Origin: Thunnus maccoyii
Lineage: Eukaryota > Chordata > Actinopteri > Scombriformes > Scombridae
Direction of reading: 5' to 3'
Length of the DNA: 64,000 nt
NCBI RefSeq assembly: GCF_910596095.1
Contig: NC_056538.1
Span: 22,058,501-22,122,500 of the forward strand
Part shown: piece by piece, positions 29,660 through 41,300 of the stretch
How the letters are laid out: every line of letters starts with the position of its first letter
Numbering within the stretch: the stretch's first letter is position 1
Translations under genes and position numbers: made by a program
The notes under the pieces: generated by a model
Databases searched by the model: none
What the model saw: the letters and a program-made list of their open reading frames with translations, nothing else
Told to the model about the DNA's origin: nothing

Positions 29660-30060
29660 GGTCTCCATACAGTGCTCTGTGAAAAAGAAACTATTCCAAA
29701 TAGACGACAAATAACAAAGGCATCCACAGATCCTAATGACCTACAGGTTCTCACCTACAACCATCTTCTGCTCCTCAAAGCTCAGCCATTATTGCTGCCT
29801 GGTCTCTTTCAAAAAGGAAGACTTGTATGCTGTCCGAAGATGGAAATAAATAAAGTATATGTCCAATTTGTTTTAGAAAAGATGGATGAAGGAGTACATG
29901 CCGCATCTTCAGAAGCGTCAAAAGTGGACCAGGGTCAAGTACAATTTAACTCCTGAAGACATCATACTCATTGACTGTTCCAGATAGGAGAGGACTTGTA
30001 CGACAAGTAAAGATCAAGACCAAGGCAAGCTGTCTGGACAGGCCTGTCACAAAGGTTTGT
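29660..30060 (+). pseudogene. BEL/Pao C-terminal (DUF5641-like) remnant
   Basis: ITKASTDPNDLQVLTYNHLL, then out-of-frame remnants of the basic tail (near 29,835-29,970) and the VRQV/RPVTKV-type end near 30,000-30,060. Confidence 0.65.
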
Positions 30061-30325
30061 CTTTTTCAGGAAGCTGGGGAGTCCTGATGGATAATTATTG
30101 ATATGACTTGTTTTGACATGACTGACTTTGGATGTGACTTCAAGAGTGGTGGTAAAGATCACTCTCAACCTACTATGTACTGGTAACTTCTGGTCTAGAG
30201 AAGCTTGAAGTCCTTGGAGTAAAGGACATAGAAATTGAACTGTTCACTTCGATCATTTGTATGTCATCTACAATTTAATTACGGTATTCTGTTTATTATT
30301 GAGTTATAATAACTAGGGGCAGGAG

Positions 30326-30670
30326 TGTAGGAGCAAGGGATGTATTTGGGTTGCACCCCTGTCACTCAGTCACCAATGTTGTGGGTGTGTGTGTGTGTGT
30401 GTGTGTGCGCACGCGCACAACACTGGGGTGTAGTAGTAGTATTTAACATCACCAGTACCTGCTTGTTATCAGTTTTGCTTGTAACAAAGAGGGCATGAGG
30501 AGGGTGCCATTATTTTCTGTTGACCGCTATCCGCTATTTTTGTCCAGTTTTGCCACAATATCTATGCACAGCATCTTGTAATGTAAAAGTGTTTTTGTGT
30601 GCATTTCTACAATTAACACCTACAACACAGCTACGGACTCATGCTCTTGCATTGGACACTCGCTACAACA
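30326..30670 (+). repeat. BEL/Pao 3' LTR
   Basis: 345 bp, starts TGTAGGAGC and ends CGCTACAACA (TG...CA ends). Its last ~90 bp match the 5' remnant at 22,258-22,408. It includes a GT microsatellite at about 30,384-30,408. Confidence 0.75.
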
Positions 30671-33450
30671 ACCTCTGTTAGTTCTAATTAGAAAGGGTAT
30701 TCCCACACAGCAATGGCCTGAGTGTGCTCATAAAAGTTGGAAGAGATCACAAATAGCCCATAATTTGGTGAAATTGGAGGAGCAAAAACAAACAAAAACA
30801 GTAAAAGCACATAGAAGAACATGTTCACTGAAAACAATACTAAAAACTTTAAAGTGATCTGTATTTGGAAAGAAAGGTGTATAGGCTTTCTCCTTTGTGA
30901 CAACATTGCAAGTGGGCTGCATTTTCTTTGTACATGTACAAAACAATTTCAGAAACTGATTCAATCATAATTATTGAGTCAGTTGGTTATGTTTACTACT
31001 TGTTGGCTGGTGGTGCCTGTTGGGCTTCACTGAATTAGTCTAAATTGTGTCTCCACTGACACAATGCTGACAGCATTACCCTTAAGTTAAACCACTTTGA
31101 TCACCATAAAGGCTTAATATAATTCTTCCTTTAGTCCTAATATTCCTTAAGAAAATTGGTTTAGTTAATTCAAGACTATGTTAAATCTAAGACTGTTCTT
31201 TACCTTGTCTAATTTGTTTGAAAGGACATTTTGTCTAGAACTTTTCCTAACCTCAATTAGCCCAAATATTTATGAAAGAAATTATACCAAATCATTCAAT
31301 CATTATTGCAACAGCCACGTAAAGGAAAGTGGTTGACAACATTCAGGAAAAAACACTGTAAACATTGATTTGTTCAGTTTCAGTTCATCACATTATGAAT
31401 TCCTCCAGCTCCATCTGATTTTTTTTTAATGGGTGCACAAATTATATGCGATGCTGTCTTCCTGTTCTGTTTGACTGTCAGAGGACATCCAGTTTAATAC
31501 TTATTGAAGGCCTCAGAGACAAGGGGTGAAAATATTTTTATATTTTATCGTGATATAACAGGCACTGTGTTTCAAGATCATGAAGTACAGTTGTAATCAC
31601 AAAGGAAAAAGTACATATACCAGACTGTCTTCTTGTGATGAAAATGGGTGAGATTCATATGTGAAATTCTTTGCTAATTAACAGAGAAATTGTAACAAAA
31701 AGTACTAACAGCTACAAAAATCACTGAAGCTTTTCTCTCCATTTCACCACCTCTCTACCCTTTGTACAAGTTTCTGGCTGATATACAGGATTTGATTTCA
31801 TCACTCACTCATTTAAATTAATACATTGGATCTTTTCTATGTTCATTGTTACTGTACATGGTTAATTTCCCATGTACTACTTTCCAATTCATTCTGTAAA
31901 CACTAAAAACTTCAAATGCCTCATCAGGACAGACAAATGTGTCAAGTGATTGATTATACTATTATCATAAGACTGTCAACAAGATCCTTGTACCATGTTT
32001 GCTCAGTGAGTTATGATAGTTGTGTAGCGGTGCATCTCTTTACCTCCAAAATAACAAGATATAGTATGTCATCAGTGGTCAGAGTACTGAATTTGTGAGG
32101 TGTTCAAAGTATTTGAAAACTATTACTAACTCAAATTATTTTTCTTTTTTCTGTTTTTAAACAAGAATTGTAGCATTTTTCTAAGAGTTTAAGTTGTTTT
32201 AGTCTGAATAGAGCTCTGATCTTTAATAAAATGTATGCTCAGTATATTTTGTGACCACAGGATGGCAGCAGAAGCTCACACTGGTGGGTATCAGGCAGAC
32301 CATCTGTCCATGAGGTGTAAGGCTTCTACATTTCTTAGTATAGGCCTACTTTATTTGGATAGGTTGACTTGCTTCAAGTCTACCAATCAGCTGAGTGGGA
32401 GGCAGTTAAAGAGCATGACTAGTCACCAGTAGTGTGGATATCACTGCCCAAAAGACAGAAGGACTCCCTGTGACACTGACCTCTAAATTACCTTGTATTG
32501 CATGTTATAGAAAAAAATCATATTTTTTGATTGTGTGAAAAGGGTTATTTTGTATTTGTGAAGTAAAGGTATATTTTTTAAATTACATGTTCGGGGTGTC
32601 CTTGTAGGACAAATCAACCATCTCTGCCCTTTTTCTGTTCATGAATGCTCTCACAGGTGTACATTATAACACTGTTTGAAAGTATATATAAATACAGTAT
32701 ATTGTGCCGTGCAATATTCTAGCTTAGTGAAAAAGACACTTAAATGGGTTTGAATTTGACATAATCACAAGCAACTTACAGTTATGCAGGTCTTATACAT
32801 GTTTTAGAATGCCCTTAGACCACTGAAGTAACCTACATCCATCTATATATCTATCTGTTGCTTGTGGTAACTGTGACATCAGCACTAAGAGTATTCACCT
32901 TTTCCTGACATAAATCCTCTTATGAAAAGTGAAATAGTTTCTAAATCTGCTTGCAAGTTTCTTGTTTAAGCACCAGTTTCTATATTAAGGAGGTGATATC
33001 CTGATATTGGAGACTAACAAATGTACAGCAAAATCTCAGATCAGTTTCCATCAAATCCTGTCCAGTTATGTGTCTGTAGTTTTTGACAGTTCTTCATAAC
33101 CGGTATATACAGTTTGTTGCTGTCTCGTTGAAACATGAGACATCAAAAAATAACCACAACTGACTCAAAATACAGGAAATCAGATTCAATCATTCGTATA
33201 ATATTTGACTTTATTTTTGTGTCTCAGATGCAGAAATGTTTTCTAATTCCAATAAATCGGTTTCCTGCAGAATTCATTTCTTATTTTATACACCGAAAAG
33301 ACATTATTTTCCACAAATTGCAAATCTTTTTTGCTCACAAAATATTCTACTCTGTTATGTTTTATTTTTTTAAATTACTGATAGTTTTGTAAAATTCCTG
33401 TACAACCACCGACAAGTTGTTCTGTGTGTGTGTATAAAAGTGAAAAAAAA
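30671..33450. other. Intergenic DNA between BEL element and alcam
   Basis: AT-rich, no gene recognised. Some of it could be distal alcam 3' UTR: TTTATT (minus-strand AATAAA) occurs near 33,210. Confidence 0.45.
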
Positions 33451-33480
33451 TTATAATATAAGATATGATCCGGATTTGTC

Positions 33481-35267
33481 TTTATTTCAAAAGATGATAA
33501 TGGAAAAATTAAAAATATTAACAACATAATATTCAGTGGACATAACTTTTCCAAATGTACACTTTATTTTAAACAAAAGTACAAAAACAAACATCAGATA
33601 TTTACAATACTTGCATGGCAATGTTCACTTTCTTTGGTCATTCTTCCAATTTGATGGTTTTACACAAGTTAGGCAACAAACAGCAGCTTGGAGGTCTGAG
33701 ATTATCACATGCTGAATCTATTATTCAACCAGATGCAGAGCAACCTACTGATGACTTGGAAATTAATTACATTTTTTTTGTAAAGTCTGCAAGCAATTTA
33801 TCAACTATTTTAAATCCAAGATATGAATTATGTGACAATTATTGAATTTGCCTACCAGGATATTTAATCTTGTACAATATAAATAGCAAAAAGAAAATTA
33901 ATCTCACATACTTCACAATTACATCCTGGTCTGATACATTTTCAAATTTAGTAAATGCTCTTAAATGACCAAAATTGTGACATGTACAGCTGCGCGTATT
34001 CATTCGTATTCTACACAAATTTGACATAAAAACATGAACCCTAGTGCACATCACAATCTGAAGCAACTACAGGTAGATTCTCAAAAGAAGGCAAAACATA
34101 TCACAAGAGCTACTTTCAGGCAAACGTCCTGTCCACTCTGTGTGTTCAATTACAAAATTATGCCATAGCTACACAATAAACAATCATATGGAGCTCAAAT
34201 TAAGAATTCACTTTGACATTTAAAACAAAATCCTTTCACTGCTACAGTTTAAAGGACTTTCTCTTAGGAACAGTAGAAACAAACAAAGGCTGTATGTAAA
34301 ACAATCTGCGCAACCAAATTAAAGCCAGTAAAATGAGTTGAGTTATGCTATACATTCTCTCAATAATCTACCTGCTTGTGTCATACAGTGGTTATGTCCA
34401 ATGTACAGTACATTTGAAAAAGAGACAAGCAAATTGAACTGAGTTTCTTTCATTTTCTCTCCTGGTACTTTGCAAAGACATAATTAAAAAACAAAAATCA
34501 TGTAACACCAAAGAACTCTGTGGCACATCACCTACTTCCTGCAATGTGACATGTAAATCATATTACCATCTACAACTAATGCCGAGTATAACAATATACC
34601 CTTAGCCCTTTCAGGAATTTCATCTCAATTTCAACATTTTTATGCCTGAATGAACAAACTGAAATGTACACAACGAAATAAACAGATTTTGTACACTGAT
34701 GTTGAAGGCAGAGGTTGTTTGACTGTGATGAAAACTAAAAGCGATGGCTGTGAAAGTCAAACATAGACTAATGCAGGCCTACACATCCTTACAGCAAAGG
34801 CAACTGGTCTAGTAGTAATTTTACTTGCATCAACTAACAAACCAAAATTTTCTCAGTTTCCCAAATTTCATTCTAACAAACATGAATTCTAATAGTAGAC
34901 AAGTTTACACATGTATCAGTAGTGCAGACAGGTTAGGTATATCACATACAGTATCCATTTGTTTTTTTTAAGGATTGGAAGGGTGGGGTTTGAGGGGCTT
35001 GGGCGGTGTTTGGATATGCTTTTTAGTAAAATTCTCCCTGAAACCAAATCCAAACTGTCTTCTTCCCAATGTACACTTGTTTTTTTTTCTTTTCCCAAAG
35101 ACAGAGATGACGAGAAATGTGCAAAAGTTCCATGGTCTCACTGCAAAGAAAAGATCGAATGAAAACAGTGTTATTTGAAACTGAATGACATTGTTAAACT
35201 TTATTTAAGCGTATGGTGGCAATGTTCTGTTCTCTACCTTTCACATTCCCAAATGGTTGCCGTTTCT
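33481..35267 (-). other. alcam: alcam 3' UTR (extent inferred)
   Basis: Downstream of the alcam stop on the minus strand. Minus-strand AATAAA signals lie at 33,563-33,568 and 33,481-33,486, which would give a UTR of about 1.7-1.8 kb. A further signal near 35,199 could give a short form. Confidence 0.5.
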
Positions 35268-35370
35268 TTACACCTCAGCTTTTTGGCTGTTCTCCTCCAC
35301 TTTTTCCTCCAGTTTTTTCTCCTCCTCAGAAGACCCATTCTCCTTTTCACCAGTCTTCCAGCTTCCTTGC
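35268..35370 (-). CDS. alcam: alcam exon 15: cytoplasmic tail and stop
   Basis: 103 nt. [33 protein letters not shown], then TAA at 35,270-35,268. Shares the KKLEE...KAE/TEA end with human CD166; the preceding segment differs. Confidence 0.93.
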
Positions 35371-38300
35371 CTGTTTAGAATAAAACTTTGTTACCTAACA
35401 TGTTGATAATCCTTCAACGGCCACTGCCCCAGGCCCGCCTAGACCTCAAGGAACCATTAAAAAGCCCAGAGTTATTGTGGTGAATTCAATTAGAAGAATA
35501 AGTTCAACATTTTGGGAAATACACTTATACGCTATATGGCAAATGAGCATCTCATCTATGAGATTTAGATAAGAAGATTGATACCTTTCTTATACCTGTC
35601 TGACAACTATGAAGCTGAAGCCAGGAGACTGTTAGCTTAGCTTAGCTTAGCTTAGCTTAGCAGAAAGACTGAAAGCAGGGGGAAACAGCTAGCATGGCTC
35701 TGTCCAAAGGTAACAAACAATCCGTCTACAAGCACCCCCTAAACTCAGTGATTAACACATTATTACTCTTTAGTTTAATCTGTCAAAAATGAAGTATCAA
35801 AACAAGTTATTGTTTTACAGTTGGTTATGTGTCAGACTATTTCTTGGCCAGGTGCAGTGAAACCTTGTGGTAACCACAAGACTATGGTCCAGTACATCAC
35901 ACCCCTGTAAAACCACAACCAGTCTTTTTTACACTAGTTAGCTATTTCCCCTTGCTGTCAGTGTTTATGCTAAGCTAAGCTAACCTAACCATCTCCTGGC
36001 TGCAGCTTCACATTTAACAAGAGTGGTATCAATCTTCTCACCTAAATCTCTGCAAGAAAGTGCATTTCCCTAAATGAATTTTGAATTTGTTGCAAATATT
36101 AAAAATGTGCTCCATTTAAGTACAATATTATCAATATAGGCAGGTAGTGCATTGTTACTTCATCTTGTGGCCCTGTATCAAAATTTTGTTTTGGCACCTT
36201 AATTATTTTATTTTGTGCTCACATTGTGCTTGTTCCTAAATAAAGTTGTGTTTAATTAAATCAACACAAACTAATTTACACACAGAAAACCGGACACCAG
36301 GTGGTATTATTTCAGGCTAAGACAGGTTAACTTTACCTTGCGAGGCAGCTGGATTTGCAAGATCACAACATCACAAGATTGCACAAGAATCCATCTTGTC
36401 AGGCTTCAAGTTATGCGAACAACCGGTGGTTTGGACCAATCAGTGTTGTGAATCCAGTTGCCTCGCAAGGTAAGACGGTGATAGACCGTGATAGACAGAT
36501 GGTATTTTTTGAAAGTGCCTGCCCTTTTCCAAACAGTTTCCATGGACGACTTCTCAGATGGTTCTGTGTAACAAACCTTCTGGCGCGTCAGTTTAAGGTT
36601 AACTGGCCATTGGCAAATTAAGTCAATTTGCGAATTTAGACCTTTTAACCAAAATAGGACAATTATTATGTTACAGTATTAGGATTCTTAGAAAAGGTTA
36701 ACATTGATTTCTTACTTGGATTTCTTCATGTAGACCCAGTATGCCACGCCTATAACCATACTGGCGACAAGAAGGCCGACTACAACTCCAACTACCAACT
36801 TGGTTTGGTCATTATCATCCGATTGGTCTGTAATAGAGATAAAACAGAACATCAGACACCAGAGGGAACATTTCAGTATGAAACTCCAGCCTGAGTGAAT
36901 ATAGGAAAGAAAAAAAGATAATAATTATTAGCAATAAATGCATTGATGAATGAACACATCCGCACTGTATATGATTATGACTCTTTGAGTTAAATGTTAA
37001 TGATATTCTTAGTTTATGACTCATTTCATCAGCCAGTGAGGTTATGGACAACGCTGACATTTTGTCAGGATGCTGGTAGCTCCATTCCTTCTTCATATCT
37101 TCACTTTCATCATCACAAAACACACTGTCCAAAGATTGATTTCCCAGTTGTAGAGTTGTGTGGTAGTGTAAGGTAAATATTTGATAAAGAGTCTTCTTTC
37201 AGTGAACATTTGATTCCCCCATAGTCTTTACTCACCCCCCTCCCAACGTTTCTTACAAGCAAGGAGACTTCTACAACTTACCTTGTTTATCCATTCTCAC
37301 CTCCCCAAATACTGAAATCAGATATAAAATAAAATTAACGTCCAACCAAAAGGAAAAAAACTAAAAGAAACAAGCTTGATGTCCAGAGAAATTTCTTCTC
37401 TACTACTTCTACTTCTACTTCTACTTCTACTACTGTTGCATGCAAGTAGTTCAGAGAGGGAACAGATCAAATCCAGCATCCCAACATACACACACTGAGG
37501 GAAGGGGGAAAAAAGAGGTGAAATGTTGTCCCAAACACACAGGGATGAGTAAGCAAGACAGAGCAAAGGATGGTAGTAAACACTGCACGCTTTTGGACAA
37601 CAGTGTGAACCGAGTGCTAAGTGCATGCATCAATTACATTTGGTTACATGATTGATGTAGTGATAGTAAGAAAGTTGGACCTTCACTCAGTGATCATCAA
37701 AAGACAAACAACCACCAATATAAAAAGCAGGATTTATTTTTGCTTTTCTAACTTAATTTACACATCATGTATTTATGTATGTTTTTCTTATTATCTTTTA
37801 TCACTTATTTTTCCCTAACATTTATTTGATACTAAAAGTATCAAATAAACTAAAGAAATTGGCTGATTGTACAAAGTTTATGTCAGAAAGGTTTATGTGA
37901 GCCCAAATGGTGTGTAAAAACATAACTCCATAGATAAAAAACAGCTAAATTAGGTGGTTTACCCTTAAGTACATACCTGTAAATTACTGTAGTTTTAACA
38001 TAAACAGCTCGGTATTATGTCAAGTCAGCATGCAGACAGAGAGTTAGTGAGTAGAGTAGGAAAACATCTACAAAGGCAGATTAGTGTTAGAGTTGAGTTA
38101 GGTTTTAGGGAAACTACGATGTAGAGAGAGATGAGTGGGCTGTATTACCACTTTTGTACTTACAGGATGACACATTTATATCCTTGGTATCCATGCCAAA
38201 CTCATTGGACACCGTACAAGAGACAGTCAGATTTGCAGTAGGCACAACTGCGATCTTGTGAGTTATCTTGCCATTGATGAAGGGACTCTCGTCAAGCTGA

Positions 38301-41300
38301 ACAACGTGAGGGAAAGAAAAAACAAATATTAGTAATTACATATCTGGCTTGACACTATGATTTGATCTGAAAACCCAACTGTGTAGAATAAGCCAAAATC
38401 AGCAGTGGCATAAGAAGTATTCAGATCCTTTAATTAAGTAAAAGCACCAATATAATAAATATTAAAATTCAAAATGCTACTTAAGTTAAAGTGCTTAAAG
38501 TATAAAAAGTAAAAGTGCTGTAGAAAAATGGCTCCTGTGACTGTTACATTATGATAAAGCACATTATTAGATTGTTAATTAGTTTGTTAACAGCTACAGC
38601 TGTCAAATAAATGTAGTTAAGTAAAAAGTACAATACATCCCCCTAAAATATAGTGAGTTAAAAGTATAAAGAAGCATTAAATGGTTGGTACAAGTACCTC
38701 AAAACTGTACTTAAGCACAGTGCTTGAGCACATGTACTTAGTTGCTTTCCTCAACTGAAAATTAGGGTAGTGTACAGTATGTAGGGCACTCTTTTCTACC
38801 ACTAGGGGGCGATGTTGGATCGATATGTGCTTCATTCTTGACATGACAAAGACACAGCATGTGCCTCTGGGATGTAGACACTTGAGTCTAAGAGGAAAAC
38901 TCCAGACACAAAGACAAACTGACAACACCCTTTTCACATCCTCTACATATACAAGAGGATGTGGCAATTTTTTAAATACCCATTACTAAGCCTGTATTCA
39001 AATCTTACATTATTCTCCTTGAATAGATGTTAAAGAGAGGAATGAAAAAATATAAACTTTTGAGTGAAATATGTGCTATCTCCAAAATGCATTGTCCTTC
39101 AGTAAAAGAGGTCTGTGCACCTTTGTAGTTGATTCATTATTACACACAGATTCAAGTTTTGGGGTTGTTTTTGAGGTTAAACACTGACTAAAAGGACTGA
39201 AAAGATTTGTAACCATCCTACACAAATAGACCACAAATAGACTATAACCACACACACCCTCAGGTACATGTAATTCACACTGCTTCACTGAGTAGTTCTG
39301 TTATCAGAGTATATTCAGGTACACTACAGAAAAGGGGCAACTTTTTTGTCTTCATGGCAGTCACAAAATACTGTGTTTGAGCCTCAGAAAAAATAAAGAA
39401 ATGTGGTCTTTCAAAAACACTGGGCACAACCACCTAGAAATGTTAGGACCAGATAAGTTCACAAGTGCGGCAGCTGGGGAAAATACTAACTATCACACAC
39501 GTAAGAGGGAGTACTCACTCATTCTGCAGCACAGAGTGAGTGGCAAAGCAAAGCATGAACTCTCTCCGGACCAAGACACTTCCACAACTTGGATTTTTTT
39601 TTTTTTTTGCCTGCTTAAACAGACTGCCTCTATTTACTCCCACCTTCCCATCTCTGCTGATGTTATTCATAGGTTTGATGTGAGGAAAGCAATGCCATTA
39701 CATTTAAACAACCATATGAGCATCTTAGTGGATCGTCTTCACTGTTTAGAGTGCCTGCTTGTTCAATGTAGAAACAAGTGTATTTTCAGAAGTGGTTTGA
39801 TCAACCAGACACCTGAATAGGTCTAAATATAATCACAAACTATATCCTGATGTAGTTGCAATTGAAGCCAAAATTGCCTTCAAATTACCTGCTGCAGATA
39901 GAAATCTTTTACAGCATGTCTTGGCTACTTTGTGGACCACATACAGTCACTGTTTTGTTACCTACAAATTTCACTGCTGCAGTTGTTGCTACAGGACAAA
40001 CCCAATGTCCTCTTACCAGGGCTGCTGCACACTTTTTGAAATCAAATTTAAGGCTTTTTAAGACTTTTTAAAGACCTCAACAGAGAAAATGTAATACTCT
40101 TTCCACAGCAAGGCCTGGTGCAGGGCTGAGCTTTATGTTTGAAATGAACTGGACAATATTGATAGAGATATTTTTCTGATGTTTTCGTATCTCCATATAA
40201 CAATCATCTGTAAAATCTCATAAAGTAATCAAATTAATGGCAAATGCAATGAACTGTGTCCTACTGTTACACTTTACTTTAGATATATGCATTTTAATTT
40301 AAAATTTTAATTACAATTTGCTTGGAATTGTTAAGTTTGACAACATTGTGTAAAACAATAAAGCTGTTCTGGTCGTTCTCGCACTCACAGAGTTGGCTAT
40401 AGTTAATTCTCCACATTAAGACACATACATGTTATAGCATATATACCTTTCATTCACTTCAACAGTCCATTAAATCTGTAAATACCAGCTAAGCAGTCAC
40501 CAAATAAAAGTCTGCTCCTCTCCTTCATGTTGGCCGTTGTTGCTCCGCACTAAAAACATTATAATCCAGATTCTTGCAACTATCAGAAATAACAGAGGAC
40601 TTTGTGTCTTCTCTGAGCCCCCCTGGCTAAGTGTCTTTAGCTGAGCATCATCTGTAATGTTTTGTGCACTTCTTTAATCCTGTTACCTTCATGAGAGCAG
40701 GTGGTCTGTGGAGAACCAATCGAAACATCACCAGAAAAAGAAAAGAAAGAGCTGGACTGGAGTGAGTCACAACCAAAGACATTTAAGTAATTGAATCTTG
40801 TGGTTGGATGTTTCTCATGCAACTAGGCATCACCTCAAAATTTAAGGCCTACCATCATTAAAAATAAGACATTTTTAAGACATTTTATGACCTTAAATTC
40901 TGAAAATCTAATTTAATTGACCTTTAAAGGATCCGCAGGACCCCTGTCTTACATAGGAAGGCCATGGTCACATGAATCTCTATGACAACCAGTATGGATT
41001 TATCAGCGAAAGAATGACTGCTTTAAAGCAAACATCATTCAGAATGCTTCATTCAAAGCATCCTGAATGATATGTTGAAAACTTTATTACAGCCTTTAGG
41101 ACCTGAAGTATCAAATCATTTGTTAAAGCTGATATCCATTATGTGTTTTTATTTCTGAAATAGCTACATTATGTCTTAAAACACAAAGTAAACCAGCATG
41201 TGTTTTGCTACTGAGAAAAAAAACGTCTTGTCATGACTATTTGGGTTCTGACTGTCCTGGCTGAAAATGACATGTAAGCCTTTTCTGGGTGTGACAAATT

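Larger units (their letters stand above)
22258..30670 (+). mobile_element. Decayed BEL/Pao LTR retrotransposon with nested insertion
   Basis: In order on the plus strand: a 5' LTR remnant, gag-like frames with DUF1759, a zinc knuckle, aspartic protease, reverse transcriptase, RNase H, HHCC zinc finger, integrase core, and a C-terminal DUF5641-like segment, then a 3' LTR. Protease before RT and integrase last is the BEL/Pao order; no env was seen. Frames are broken many times by stops and frameshifts, so it cannot encode its own proteins. A ~1.3 kb TIR element splits the RT. The 5' border is uncertain because the 5' LTR is poorly preserved. Confidence 0.9.

Noticed and set aside
32255-32275. 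CCACAGGATGGCAGCAG as a CTCF site
   Set aside because: Two core positions differ from consensus; too weak to report beside the site at 38,799.
37398-37434. Simple and GT/TAA repeats as CRISPR-like arrays
   Set aside because: Units are 2-6 bp without spacers; this is a eukaryotic microsatellite pattern.
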